Positions 1 through 12,217 of a stretch of DNA of 64,000 bases are shown in pieces. The notes below the pieces were generated by a model, which was not told the origin of the DNA, did not search any database, and saw only the letters and a list, made by a program, of their open reading frames with translations. Position 1 is the stretch's first letter, and the number at the start of each line of letters is the position of its first letter. The DNA comes from Sandaracinaceae bacterium (GTDB lineage: Bacteria; Myxococcota_A; Polyangia; Polyangiales; Sandaracinaceae): contig JAVJQK010000105.1 in assembly GCA_040218145.1 (NCBI GenBank), positions 62,001 to 126,000 on the forward strand, given 5' to 3'. The position numbers and the translations under genes are program-made.

Positions 1-1938
1 CAGGAGAAGATCCCGCTCTCGGCCGGCGTGGTGATGATGGAGGCCGATCGGCACTTCGCCGAGGGTGACGCGCAGGCGGCGCGGGCCCGGATCCGTCAGG
101 CGCTCGAGCGCGAGCCCGAGGCGATGATGGAGCTGCGGCGCACGCTCCGCGCGATGGGCGGCGAGAGCCCGCTCGAGGACTTCCGGCGCGACGGGGCCGA
201 GGTGATCGGCGCGCTCGAGGAGAGCGGCCGCACCTACGAGGAGCCGATGGTGCTGGTCTTCGACTACACCGTCTACCGCGTGTTCACCGACGGCTCGATG
301 CTCGAGCTGACGCACAACATATTCCGCCTCCAGAGCCAGGAGGCGGTCGACGCGATGGGCGAGTTCGCGGTCCCGGAGGGCGCGCAGATGCTGACGCTCC
401 AGACGGTGAAGGCCGACGGAACGCGCCTCGAGCCGGACGAGATCGCGGGCAAGGACACCATCAGCTTCCCGAACCTCTCCATCGGCGACTACATCGAGTT
501 CGAATACCTGCGGGCCGAGCCTTCGCCCGCCGGCTACCCGCGCGGCTTCCTCGGCGGCCGCTTCTACTTCCGCAACTACGAGACGCCCTTCGACCTCAGC
601 CAGCTCACCGTGGTCACCCCCGAGGACGTGCCGCTCGTCGTCGACCCGCGCGGAGAGGCGCCCGAGGCCGAGCAGGAGACGCACGACGGCCTGCGCGTGC
701 ACCGATGGACGGTGCGCGAGAGCCGCCCCTTCGAGCAGGAGCCGGCGTCGATCGCGGCGCGCGAGTTCTTCCCCTCCATCGCGTGGGGCCATCAGGCGAG
801 CTGGGCGCAGTACGTCGAGACCCTGCGCGACGTCCTGGCGGATCGGGACGTGCGCGACCCGGCGGCGGAGCGGCTCGCCCGCGAGATCATCGGCGACGCG
901 CGCACCACCCCCGAGCAGCGCGCAGCGCGGCTGCATCGCTGGGTCCTGGAGAACGTGGAGGACTCGAACGACGTCTTCGGGCTCGCGCCGGCCATGCTCG
1001 CGGCGCGCACCGGCAACCGGACGCGCGTGCTCGGCTACCTGATGAGGCTGGCCGGCGTGGAGACGGAGCTCGGCCTGGCGCGGAGCTACGCGGGCGACCA
1101 GACCGAGGGGCAGCTGCCCGACGACGACACCTACCAGAACCTCGTCCTGCGCATGCAGGGGAGCGAGGGGCCGGTGTGGATCCACGCGGGCGCCCGCGGC
1201 GCGCCCTTCGAGTACGTGCCCCCGGTGCTCGCGGGCATGGACGCGCTGATGCTCACGCCCGAGGCGGAGCGCGCGCGGCTCGATGAGCGCGACCTCGAGG
1301 CCGATCTCCGCACGGTGGAGGTGGACGTGGATCTGCGCGAGGACGGCAGCGCGCGGATGAACGTCGTGGAGACCTTCCGCGGCAGCGGCGCGGTGCTCTG
1401 GCGCAACCAGCTCGAGGAGATCCCGCAGGCGGATCTCGAGCAGCAGTTCGAGTCGGCCTACGTGGCCAACCTGATCCCGGGCGCGGAGCTGCGGCGGCTC
1501 GTGGTGGCGGGGCGCGAGGATCCCGAGGGGCCGATGATCCTGCGCTACGAGGTGGAGGTCCCCGGCCTCGCGCGCCAGACCCGGGGTGGCCTGACGGTGC
1601 CGCCGCTCTACCGCGCGCAGCTCGGCCCGCAGTACGCGCGGGTCGCGTCGCGGGACATCCCGCAGCTGATCCCGACCGGCCTCGCGCTCGACGTCGACGT
1701 GCGCTTGCGCGTCCCCGAGGGCGCCCGCGTGGACGACGCGCCCGGGCCGTCGACCCTCGAGTCGATCCACGGCGCGCGGGTCGAGATCGAGGCCGAGCGC
1801 ACCGAGGAGGGGCTGCGGATCCAGCGCCGCTACCGGGTGCCGCGCATGCGCGTCTCGCCCGAGGAGTACCGCGCGTTCGCACGCTTCGCGCGCGGGTCCG
1901 ACGAGGCCGAGTCGGCGGAGATCCGCCTGAGCCGGTAG
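1..1938 (+). CDS. DUF3857/transglutaminase-like protein, 5' end outside the window
   Basis: The frame is open to base 1, so the gene begins upstream; about 645 residues are visible. The first 40 residues look like the end of a TPR helix pair (alternating Ala/Arg helix with EREPEA). A beta-rich region of roughly 180 residues matching DUF3857 follows, then a transglutaminase-like core and a beta-rich C-terminal part. DUF3857/transglutaminase proteins are usually envelope proteins of unknown substrate. In the core, the place where the family has a GDC-type catalytic motif reads ARTGNRTRVL, so the catalytic Cys appears to be replaced and the domain is probably non-enzymatic. The gene ends 3 nt from the convergent gene to its right. 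Family assignment is fairly secure; function is unknown. Confidence 0.75.
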   Translation, partial: QEKIPLSAGVVMMEADRHFAEGDAQAARARIRQALEREPEAMMELRRTLRAMGGESPLEDFRRDGAEVIGALEESGRTYEEPMVLVFDYTVYRVFTDGSMLELTHNIFRLQSQEAVDAMGEFAVPEGAQMLTLQTVKADGTRLEPDEIAGKDTISFPNLSIGDYIEFEYLRAEPSPAGYPRGFLGGRFYFRNYETPFDLSQLTVVTPEDVPLVVDPRGEAPEAEQETHDGLRVHRWTVRESRPFEQEPASIAAREFFPSIAWGHQASWAQYVETLRDVLADRDVRDPAAERLAREIIGDARTTPEQRAARLHRWVLENVEDSNDVFGLAPAMLAARTGNRTRVLGYLMRLAGVETELGLARSYAGDQTEGQLPDDDTYQNLVLRMQGSEGPVWIHAGARGAPFEYVPPVLAGMDALMLTPEAERARLDERDLEADLRTVEVDVDLREDGSARMNVVETFRGSGAVLWRNQLEEIPQADLEQQFESAYVANLIPGAELRRLVVAGREDPEGPMILRYEVEVPGLARQTRGGLTVPPLYRAQLGPQYARVASRDIPQLIPTGLALDVDVRLRVPEGARVDDAPGPSTLESIHGARVEIEAERTEEGLRIQRRYRVPRMRVSPEEYRAFARFARGSDEAESAEIRLSR

Positions 1939-1941
1939 CCG

Positions 1942-3273
1942 TCAGTCCGGGCAGCTCAGGGCGTAGCGCTCGGCGATCGCGTCGAGCGTTCGCTCGAGCG
2001 GGGCGCCGAGGTTGCTGGCGCACACCGTTCCGTAGATGGCGGCGCCTCCGCCCTCCTCGAGCGCTCGACCCAGCTCGACCAGCCGGCGCGGCGGGTAGGC
2101 GTTGCCCCCGCCTCCGCTGCAGCTCGCCTCCAGCCTGGTGCCGCTCGAGTCGACGCGCTCGCTCATCTCCGGGGCGTCCAGGATACGCGCGGAGTCCTCC
2201 TCCACGAGGCGCGGCGGGATGCCGCCGACGACGAGGAGGATGGTGTCTTCGGGCGCGTGCACGGCCGCCAACCCGCGCCGATAGCGCTCGACGTCGTGCA
2301 GCGCCTCGGGGTGCTCGTGGCAACGCAGGTTGAGATCCGTCGCGGCGTAGCGGGACTCCGCGCTCGGGTCCGTCAGGTCCGGGTCCGCCATCGAGCAGTC
2401 GTCCTCGTCCGTGACGATGGCCACGACCAGGATCGAGTCGGGTCGGAGGAAGCCCTCGTGCAGCGTGTCGCCGAGGCCCACGGTGTCGCGGAAGAAGCGC
2501 GTGCTCGACGTCGACGGCGTCACCGCCTTCAGCATCGCCTCGAGGGGCTGCTCGAACCCGCAGCCGCCGGTGCCCACCTGCATGACGCAGCGCAGGTACT
2601 CCTCCGCCTGGTCGCGCGCGCCGGTGTCGGGCTCGAACGAGAAGAACCGCGGGAAGGTCGCGTCCGAGCACGCGCCCGCGCGAGAGCGCGTCTGGAATTC
2701 CCCGTCCTCTCCCACGCTGGAGCAGGTGGGCAGCGTGTGGACGGAGCCGAGGTCGGGCGTCGTGATGCCCACGTGCACGGAGTCGAGCGCGGGCAGCGAG
2801 CCCAGCGGCGCGTCCCAGCGCTCCAGGAACCCGCGGAGCAGGCTCGCGAAGGCCATCTGCTCCTCGACCATGGAGTTCGAGCTGTCGATCACGAGCAGCA
2901 CGTCGATCGGCGGTGAGCGCGGCGCGCAGCAGACTCCGCCGCGACAGATGTCGTCGCACGCCACCCCGCAGGCCCCGCAGTTCGTGGGATCGACCGCGAG
3001 GTCCACGCACGCGCCGTCGCAGCGGGCCGCCTCGCACGCGCACGCCCCCTCCACGCACACCTCGCCGCCGAGGCAGAGCGCGTCCCCCTCGTCGGTCCGC
3101 GCGTCGCAGTCGTCGTCGACGCCGTTGCAGCTCTCCTCGACGGCCAGGCACGGGCGGTCGGCGCGCACCGTCGCGTCGCGCGCGGACGCGTCGTCGGGCG
3201 GATCGAGGTCGAGGAGCAGGCCGCAGCCCGTGAGCCAGAGCCCGACGAACACGGCCGCGCAGACGCGAGACAT
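1942..3273 (-). CDS. VWA-domain lipoprotein with MopE-like Cys/Asp repeat
   Basis: A 443-residue protein. It opens with a lipoprotein signal (lipobox LTGC near residue 17). A MopE-like metal-binding motif (ESCNGVDDDCD) and a Cys cluster containing NCGACGVACDD follow. The rest is a von Willebrand factor A domain whose MIDAS is intact (DSSNS after IDVLLVI). VWA domains with DxSxS bind a divalent cation and protein ligands. I chose the ATG at 3273 because it starts directly at the signal peptide. Likely located on the outer membrane or cell surface. It is divergent from the kinase operon on its right. The specific role is not predictable. Confidence 0.85.
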   Translation of the reverse strand: MSRVCAAVFVGLWLTGCGLLLDLDPPDDASARDATVRADRPCLAVEESCNGVDDDCDARTDEGDALCLGGEVCVEGACACEAARCDGACVDLAVDPTNCGACGVACDDICRGGVCCAPRSPPIDVLLVIDSSNSMVEEQMAFASLLRGFLERWDAPLGSLPALDSVHVGITTPDLGSVHTLPTCSSVGEDGEFQTRSRAGACSDATFPRFFSFEPDTGARDQAEEYLRCVMQVGTGGCGFEQPLEAMLKAVTPSTSSTRFFRDTVGLGDTLHEGFLRPDSILVVAIVTDEDDCSMADPDLTDPSAESRYAATDLNLRCHEHPEALHDVERYRRGLAAVHAPEDTILLVVGGIPPRLVEEDSARILDAPEMSERVDSSGTRLEASCSGGGGNAYPPRRLVELGRALEEGGGAAIYGTVCASNLGAPLERTLDAIAERYALSCPD

Positions 3274-3405
3274 GGTCGTAGCGTAGCAGCCCCCCGCGAT
3301 GCAGACGGCGCGCCGGCTGGCGTCGCAAGGTGGCTTGAGATACCGTTCCGGACCCGCGTGGGCTGCAGTGATGGTCCGCGTAGAGGGATACTGGCGAGTC
3401 GGCAC

Positions 3406-5852
<2,447 letters not shown>

Positions 5853-5856
<4 letters not shown>

Positions 5857-6233
5857 ACGGGACCCGCGTGCTCGTCGTCGAGGACAGCGCCGTCAACGCG
5901 AAGCTGGTCGCCTACGTGCTCGGCGCGCGCGGCTGCGAGGTGGAGATCGCGGCCAGCGCCCGCGAGGCGCGCACGATCCTCGAAGGCTTCACGCCCGAGG
6001 TGGTGCTCATGGATCTGCAGATGCCGGAGGAGGACGGGCTCACGTTCACGCGCGCCCTCCGACGAGACCCCGCGATGCGAGACGTCGCCATCGTGGCCGT
6101 GACCGCCTACGCGATGAAGGGCGACGCCGAGCGCGCGATCGCGGCGGGCTGCGACGGGTACATCACCAAGCCCATCGACACGCGCACCTTCGCGGACGAG
6201 CTGGCCGAGCTGCTCGCGGGGCGCTCGGCGTGA
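5853..6233 (+). CDS. Single-domain response regulator (DivK/CheY-like)
   Basis: A 126-residue stand-alone receiver. It has the acidic pair in VLVVEDS, the phospho-acceptor Asp in VVLMDLQMPEEDG, the switch Thr in AVTAYAM and the conserved Lys in YITKPID. No output domain is present, so it must pass the signal by phosphotransfer or protein contact. The GTG start overlaps the preceding stop by 4 nt, and its own stop overlaps the next GTG in the same way. It therefore probably shuttles phosphate between the two flanking hybrid kinases. The overall look is DivK-like, but the name is not justified by sequence alone. Confidence 0.93.
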
Positions 6234-9172
6234 CCGCTCGATCGCGCGTGCTCCTCGTCGAGGACAACCCCATCACGCAGAAGCTCGTCCACTTCGCGCT
6301 CGATCGCGCGGGCTTCGAGGTCAGGCTCGCGCCCGACGCCGCGACCGCCCGTGGCGAGCTGAGCGCGGGCGGTGTGGACCTGGTGTTGCTGGATCTGGTC
6401 CTGCCCGACGGCGACGGATTCAGCCTCGCCGAGTGGATCCGGGCCGACCCTGCGCGCGCGGACCTCTCCTTGCTCGCCTTCACGGGGCTGGTCTCCGCGG
6501 CCGACGAGGCGCGCATCTCGGCTGTCGGCTTCGACGACGTCGTGATCAAGCCGATCGAGCCGTCCCGGCTGATCGACACCGTGCGCGCGCACCTGCCGGT
6601 GCACCGCGGCGACGTCGACGCCTTCGGGACGGGCCGCCGGCTGCTCCTGGCCGACGATGATCCGGGGCAGCGGAAGCTCGCGGCGTTCCGCCTCCGCAAG
6701 CTCGGCTTCGACGTCGAGCTGGCGAGCGACGGCAAGGCGGCGCTCTCGGCGGCGCGCGCCAGGCGACCGGACGCCATCGTCTCCGACGTGCTGATGCCCG
6801 AGATCGACGGCTTCGCGCTCTGCCGGGAGGTCCGCCGTGATCCCACCCTGCGCTCGGTCCCGGTCCTGCTGGTGACGAACAGCTACGTCGCGCCCGCCGA
6901 TCGAGAGCTCGCGCACGGGGTGGGCGCGTTCGATCTGGTGCTGCGCACGCCCGATCTCCGGGAGGCGCTCCAGCGGCTGCGCGACTGCCTCGACGCGGCG
7001 CCCGCGCCCCTCGCCCCGGGGCCGGACACGCCCGACGCCACCGCCGGCGCGCTGGACCGCGCGCACCTCCGGCGCGTGCTCCGACAGCTCGAGCGCCAGG
7101 TGGCCATCAACGGCCGGGTCGGCCAGCGCGCGGCGTTGCTCTCCGCGGAGCTGTCGGTCCTGACGGGCATCGCGCAGGCGCTGACCGAGCACTCGGACGT
7201 GCAGGAGACGCTCAGGCACGTGCTCGCGGCGTGCTTCGACGCGGCCGGCATCTCGGTGGGCGCGCTCTACCTCTGCGACCAGGGCGTCAAGCGCGTCCTG
7301 CGTGTGGGGATGTCGCCCCGCTGGGACGAGGCGGAGCTGGAGCGCTTCTTCGGGGAGCCGCAGCTCCTCGAGGAGACGGTGTTCCAGCAGCGGCCGCTCG
7401 TCATCCCGTCCGAGCAGGTCTCGGCGGAGCGCGGGCGCGCCATCCTCAGCCGCGCGGGGGTCAACGAGGTGCTCCTGACGCCGCTGGGCTCGAGTGAGAA
7501 GCCGATGGGGGCCCTGCTCACGGTGTCCCACGGCGCGCAGCTCACGCTCCACGATCGCCGCCAGTTCGCGGAGGCCGTGGCCGGGCAGATCACGCAGGCG
7601 CTCGCGGTGGCGGGCGCGTTCGCGGAGAGCGTCGAGGCGCGCCGACAAGCGCAGGAGCAGGCGGCGGTCCTCACGTCGATCCTCGCCAACATCGCCGACG
7701 CGGTCGTGGTGGCGGACTCCGAGGGCACGATCACCCACTCGAACCACGCGGCGCAGGCCATCTTCGGCGACCACTCGGCGGGGCACCTGCGGCACGACCG
7801 GTGGAGCGAGGCGGTGGGGCTGTTCCTCGAGGACGCCGTCACGCCCTTCCCGTCGGAGCGACTCCCGCTCGCGCGGGCCATCCGCGGAGAGTCGGTCGAG
7901 CGCGAGCAGGTTCACGTGCGGAACCCCAGGACGCCGCCCGATGGGTCCTGGTGGAGCGTCAGCGCGCGCCCCCTCGAGCTCTCGGACGGCGCTCGCATCG
8001 GCGGCGTGGCCGTGTTCCGCGACGTGACGGCGGAGCGGCGCGCGCAGGAGCAGCTCATGGTCGCCGACCGCATGGCGTCCCTCGGGCTGCTCGCCGCGGG
8101 CGTGGCGCACGAGATCAACAACCCGCTCGCGGCGGTGATGGCGAACCTCGAGCTGATCGAGGACGAGCTCGTCGCGGCGGGGACCGACGGCGGCGAGATG
8201 GCGGAGATGCTCGCCGACGCGCAGGAGGGGGCGCGCCGCGTGCAGGCGATCGTGCGCGACCTGAAGACCTTCTCGCGTCCCCGCCAGGGCTCGGACGCGA
8301 CCGCGAATCTCGAGCGGGTCCTCGCGTCGAGCGCGCGCATGGCCCACAACGAGATCCGCCACCGCGCGACGCTCGACATGCAGGTGAGCGACCTGCCGCA
8401 CGTGCACGGCTCGGAGTCGCGGCTCGGGCAGGTCTTCCTGAACCTGCTGGTGAACGCCGCCCAGGCCATCCCCGACGGCGCCGGCCGCGAGCACGCGATC
8501 CGCATTCGCACACGCGCGCCGGATCCACAGCGCGTCGAGGTCGAGATCTCGGACACGGGCGAGGGCATGGACGAAGAGACGATGCGTAAGCTCTTCTCGC
8601 CGTTCTATACCACCAAGGAGCGCGGCGGCGGGACCGGGCTCGGGCTGGCCATCTGCCACCGCATCGTGACCGAGGTGGGCGGCGAGATCGGCGTGCGCAG
8701 CCAGATCGGGATGGGCACGACGTTCACCGTTCGCCTCCGCGCCGCCGCCCCCGCGGCCCCGGTGGAGCGCCGACCGGCGCCGAGCCCACCGACCCCCTCG
8801 GCGCGGAGCCGCATCCTGGTCGTCGACGACGAGCCCAGCGTGGGGATCGCGGTCCAGCGCGTGCTGTCGCGGGACCACGACGTGTCCGTGGAGACGGATC
8901 CGGTGGTGGCGCTCGAGCGGGTGCGCGGCGGTGAGCTCTTCGACCTCGTGCTCTGCGACCTGATGATGCCGCGCCTGGGCGGGCCCGAGTTCCACGCGGA
9001 GCTCGCCCGGGTCGCGCCCTCGCTCGCGAGCACGATGGTGATCCTGACGGGGGGCGCGTTCACGGACGCGGCCCGCGAGTTCCTCGCCGAGCGCGAGAAC
9101 CCCTGCATCGAGAAGCCCTTCGACGTGCGCGGCCTCCGCCGCACCATCGACACCCAGCTCCGTCGCTCGTAG
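6230..9172 (+). CDS. Hybrid histidine kinase: REC-REC-GAF-PAS-HisKA-HATPase-REC
   Basis: A 980-residue cytoplasmic kinase. Two N-terminal receivers (residues about 1-120 and 140-255) are followed by a GAF domain (about 300-460) and a PAS domain (about 475-590). HisKA carries His627 in GVAHEINNPLAAV, an HATPase module (DTGEGMDEE, GTGLGLAI) follows, and a third receiver lies near the C-terminus. The second N-terminal receiver ends with LVLRTPD where a Lys-Pro is normal, so it may be degenerate. The HEINNPL-type H-box is typical of NtrB-like kinases. Having receivers before and after the kinase fits a phosphorelay that takes input from the overlapping upstream genes. Confidence 0.88.
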   Translation: MTARSRVLLVEDNPITQKLVHFALDRAGFEVRLAPDAATARGELSAGGVDLVLLDLVLPDGDGFSLAEWIRADPARADLSLLAFTGLVSAADEARISAVGFDDVVIKPIEPSRLIDTVRAHLPVHRGDVDAFGTGRRLLLADDDPGQRKLAAFRLRKLGFDVELASDGKAALSAARARRPDAIVSDVLMPEIDGFALCREVRRDPTLRSVPVLLVTNSYVAPADRELAHGVGAFDLVLRTPDLREALQRLRDCLDAAPAPLAPGPDTPDATAGALDRAHLRRVLRQLERQVAINGRVGQRAALLSAELSVLTGIAQALTEHSDVQETLRHVLAACFDAAGISVGALYLCDQGVKRVLRVGMSPRWDEAELERFFGEPQLLEETVFQQRPLVIPSEQVSAERGRAILSRAGVNEVLLTPLGSSEKPMGALLTVSHGAQLTLHDRRQFAEAVAGQITQALAVAGAFAESVEARRQAQEQAAVLTSILANIADAVVVADSEGTITHSNHAAQAIFGDHSAGHLRHDRWSEAVGLFLEDAVTPFPSERLPLARAIRGESVEREQVHVRNPRTPPDGSWWSVSARPLELSDGARIGGVAVFRDVTAERRAQEQLMVADRMASLGLLAAGVAHEINNPLAAVMANLELIEDELVAAGTDGGEMAEMLADAQEGARRVQAIVRDLKTFSRPRQGSDATANLERVLASSARMAHNEIRHRATLDMQVSDLPHVHGSESRLGQVFLNLLVNAAQAIPDGAGREHAIRIRTRAPDPQRVEVEISDTGEGMDEETMRKLFSPFYTTKERGGGTGLGLAICHRIVTEVGGEIGVRSQIGMGTTFTVRLRAAAPAAPVERRPAPSPPTPSARSRILVVDDEPSVGIAVQRVLSRDHDVSVETDPVVALERVRGGELFDLVLCDLMMPRLGGPEFHAELARVAPSLASTMVILTGGAFTDAAREFLAERENPCIEKPFDVRGLRRTIDTQLRRS

Positions 9173-9183
9173 GTAGGGCGCGC

Positions 9184-10413
9184 CTACCGTCGCCGTACGA
9201 CGCGGCAGGCGCGGGCCTCGCCGAGCTCGCACGCGCGCTCGAAGAGGCCGCGGGCGCGCGCGCGGTCGCGCTCCACGCCGAGGCCGCTCGCGAAGGCGGC
9301 GGCGAGGTTGAAGCAGCCCAGGGAGTGACCCGCGTCGCAGGCGCGCGTAAAGAGAGCGCTCGCCCGATCGTGGTCGCGCTCGACCCCGCGCGCGGTGCCG
9401 TAGAGGCTGCCCAGGCCGACGCAGCCGCCCGCGTCTCCCGCCTCGCACGCGCGCTCGTAGAGGGACCGCGCCCGCGCGTAGTCGCGCTCCACCCCGCGGC
9501 CCTCTTCGTACAGCTCCCCGAGCGAGCGGCAGCCGGCGAAGCGCGCGTCGACGCAGCCGCGCTCGAGCAGCTCTCGGGCGCGCGCGAGATCGGCCTCCAC
9601 GCCGCGCCCCTCCGCGTACAAGACGCCGAGGTTGACGCACGCCTCGACGTGGTCCGCCTCGCAGGCCTCGGTGTAGATCGAGACGGCGCGCGCGAGGTCG
9701 GCCTCGACCCCGATCCCCTCCTCGTAGAGCACGCCCCAGCGCGCGCACGCCGCGCCCACGCCCGCGCCGCACGCCTGCTCGAAGAGCGTGGCGGCCCGAA
9801 CCGGGTCGGCGCCCTCCCCACGCTCGAGCCCGAGCGCGAGGTTGTGACACGCGCGCGCGTCGCCCCCGTCGCAGCCGCGCTCGAAGAGCGGCGCCGCCGC
9901 CGCCTCGTCCGCCTCGCCCCCGACCCCGTGCCGGTGCATCAGGCCGAGGTTGTTGCACGCGGCGAAGATCCCTCCGTCGCACGCGGCGGCGAAGAGCGCG
10001 CGCGCCCGCCCGTGATCGGGCTCCGCGGCGCGAGGCCCGCCGAGCAAGACCGCGAGGTCGTAGCAAGCGAGCGCGTCGTTCGCCTCGCAGCCACGCTCGA
10101 AGAGGCTCCGCGCGCGGGCCGGGTTGCGCGTGGTCCCGTCGCCGTTGTGGTAGCGGGAGCCGGCCGCCGTGCATCCGCGCCCCTCGCCGCCCTCGCACGC
10201 GCGCTCGTAGAGGACGATGGCCTGCGCCACGTCGACCTCGACGCCGTCGCCCGTCTCGAAGGCGCGCCCCAGCGAGAGACACGCCGCGGCGTCCCCGCCC
10301 TCGCACGCCGTGGCCGGGCTCGACGCCGGCTGCCCCGCGCCCTCGGCCCCGCCGCAGCCCACGACCAGCGCGAGCGACACGAGCGTCAGCGCTCCCGGTT
10401 CCCATCCCCGCAT
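9184..10413 (-). CDS. Sel1-repeat lipoprotein
   Basis: A 409-residue lipoprotein (lipobox VVGC at residues 17-20). The mature part consists almost wholly of Sel1-type repeats of about 36 residues, of the form AC.NLG.LYE.G.GVE.D.ARA..L.ERAC. Each repeat carries two Cys at the helix ends, which could form disulphides in the periplasm. Sel1 repeats are solenoids used for protein-protein contacts. The gene is convergent with the kinase operon, with 11 nt between stop codons. Partners are not indicated by the neighbourhood. Confidence 0.87.
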   Translation of the reverse strand: MRGWEPGALTLVSLALVVGCGGAEGAGQPASSPATACEGGDAAACLSLGRAFETGDGVEVDVAQAIVLYERACEGGEGRGCTAAGSRYHNGDGTTRNPARARSLFERGCEANDALACYDLAVLLGGPRAAEPDHGRARALFAAACDGGIFAACNNLGLMHRHGVGGEADEAAAAPLFERGCDGGDARACHNLALGLERGEGADPVRAATLFEQACGAGVGAACARWGVLYEEGIGVEADLARAVSIYTEACEADHVEACVNLGVLYAEGRGVEADLARARELLERGCVDARFAGCRSLGELYEEGRGVERDYARARSLYERACEAGDAGGCVGLGSLYGTARGVERDHDRASALFTRACDAGHSLGCFNLAAAFASGLGVERDRARARGLFERACELGEARACRVVRRR

Positions 10414-10450
10414 GCGGCGAGACTACCCTCTCTCGTACGCGCCTGCGCGC

Positions 10451-12160
10451 TCAGCCGTCGCCGAGCCCGAGCGACGCGTGCGCGCCCGTCGCCCGGACGT
10501 CGTCGGCGAAGGCCTCCATCGGCTCCCAGCTCTCGGGGGACACGTCGGGCACGGCGCCCGCGGGGCACGGGTCGGCCACGCAGCGGTAGGGCGCGCCCTC
10601 GTACATCACGACGTCACCTGACGGGTAAGTGACCGGCGCGTCGCCGCCGAGCGAGGCGACGTCCGTCCAGAGCTCGAGCGAGAGGTAGTCGAAGTCGTCG
10701 GGGAGGCCGGCGTCTCTGAAGGCGATCGGGGGCAACGAGACCATCTCATTGTCGGCCCCGATGAAGCCGGTCGCCTCGCCGTTGCACTCGGCCGGCACGG
10801 GGCTGCAGAGGCGGTCGCCGTCGTCGAACCGGTTGCCGCGCACCTCGAAGTCGGTCGCGCCGTTGCCCTGACGGATCATGTGACCGGGCGGCGTGGCGTC
10901 GGTGTAGACCTCGTCCCGATCGAAGTGATGGCCGCGGATCTCGTTGTTCGCGATCGTGAAGGTCAGGGGCTCGACGTCCCGCGCGATGCCGTACACGGCG
11001 AGGTTCCGGAAGTGACCGAGGTAGTTGTCCTCGACGATCACGCCGTCCCCCGCCGCGTGCGCGTCGCCCGGGACGTCGTTGCCGAAGAGCCCCACCATCG
11101 AGCCCGCGGCGCCGAGGAACACGTTGTGGTGCACGCGCGTGACGCCCGACCGGATCGACACCTGGAGGTTGCCGTCCTGGAAGCGCTGGAACGCGTCGCG
11201 CCAGTCGATGGCCGAGGGGCCGAAGACGTTGTGGTGGACCTCGTTGTCGCCCGCGAGCTGACCGAGCTGGATCGACTCCGTGCCCGCGCGCAGCACTCGG
11301 TTGTAGCTGACGTCGAAGCCCTCCAGCGTGTGCTGGGGCTGGCTCTGGGTGCTCCCCAGGTACATGCCCTCGCTGACGGTGTCGTGAATGTAGTTGTCGT
11401 GGATCCAGACGTCGCGCATCGTGGCCGAGGCGTCGTCGTCGGTCTTGATCAGCATCCCCGCGAAGCCCACGCCGCGGATCTCGATGAACTCGAGCTCGAA
11501 GTCGCTCGCCCCGCCGCCCACGCCCAGGCCGCTCCGGCCGGACTCCGCGTGGGCGTCGTCGATGAGGAAGCCGTAGCGGCCCGCGCTGCTCGCGTAGGCG
11601 TTGTCGCGGTGGCCGGGGAACGCGGCGTCGCCGGTCCCCGAGACCGGGTCGTAGCGCCCGGAGAGCACGAACCCCGACCCGCCCTCGATGACGAAGAGGT
11701 AGTGATGGCCGAGCCCGCCCACGCGGACCTGGCCGCCGAGGTTGGTGACCACGAGCGGGCGCGCGTCCCGATCGCGCGCGGGCAGGTTGCCGAGGCGGAT
11801 GAAGGGGTAGTGCCCGGCGGGGATGTAGAGGCGGTCCAGGGTCTCCCAGTCCACCTCGGGGAAGCGGTCCTGGAGGTCCGGGATGTACATGCCCATGCCC
11901 TCGTCCACCGCGGGCAGGGTGAAGGTCGTGGTCGGCTCGCCCAGGCGCCCGTCGGGGAGGCGCGCCGTGACGCCCACCGCCCCGGGAGGCACCTCGCCAT
12001 CCGTCCCCGCGTCCATCGGGGCGGGCGCTCCGTCGGGCCCAGGGGCGGGGGCGCCGTCCGGGAGCGGGCTGGTGTCTGCGTCCGCGGCGGGCACGACCTC
12101 GCCGTCGCAGGCGGCGAGGAGGACCAGGAGCGCGAGCGAGCCGGGAAGCCAACGTGTCAT
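10451..12160 (-). CDS. Right-handed beta-helix lipoprotein (pectate-lyase-like fold)
   Basis: A 569-residue protein with a lipoprotein signal (lipobox LAAC) and a Pro/Asp/Ala linker. A long parallel beta-helix follows, with repeated Asn-rich turns such as VHHNVF, IHDNYIHD and VRGNRF. These turns are typical of PbH1 repeats found in polysaccharide lyases, hydrolases and surface adhesins. I prefer the ATG at 12160 because it begins the signal peptide; a GTG at 12178 is also in frame. No lyase catalytic set can be identified by eye, so the enzyme class is open. Likely outer-membrane or surface anchored. Confidence 0.8.
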   Translation of the reverse strand: MTRWLPGSLALLVLLAACDGEVVPAADADTSPLPDGAPAPGPDGAPAPMDAGTDGEVPPGAVGVTARLPDGRLGEPTTTFTLPAVDEGMGMYIPDLQDRFPEVDWETLDRLYIPAGHYPFIRLGNLPARDRDARPLVVTNLGGQVRVGGLGHHYLFVIEGGSGFVLSGRYDPVSGTGDAAFPGHRDNAYASSAGRYGFLIDDAHAESGRSGLGVGGGASDFELEFIEIRGVGFAGMLIKTDDDASATMRDVWIHDNYIHDTVSEGMYLGSTQSQPQHTLEGFDVSYNRVLRAGTESIQLGQLAGDNEVHHNVFGPSAIDWRDAFQRFQDGNLQVSIRSGVTRVHHNVFLGAAGSMVGLFGNDVPGDAHAAGDGVIVEDNYLGHFRNLAVYGIARDVEPLTFTIANNEIRGHHFDRDEVYTDATPPGHMIRQGNGATDFEVRGNRFDDGDRLCSPVPAECNGEATGFIGADNEMVSLPPIAFRDAGLPDDFDYLSLELWTDVASLGGDAPVTYPSGDVVMYEGAPYRCVADPCPAGAVPDVSPESWEPMEAFADDVRATGAHASLGLGDG

Positions 12161-12217
12161 CGCGATCGACGCTATCACGCGCGTCGGCGGCGATCGCGAG
12201 CCGGCATGAATTGGCGT

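Noticed and set aside
6107..10405. A very long minus-strand open frame (over 1400 codons) opposite the kinase operon
   Set aside because: It is antisense to genes with clear catalytic motifs, is Arg/His/Leu-rich with no domain, and arises from high-GC third-position bias. The same applies to long antisense frames at 1253-3448, 15837-18329, 41565-43964 and 61150-63606.
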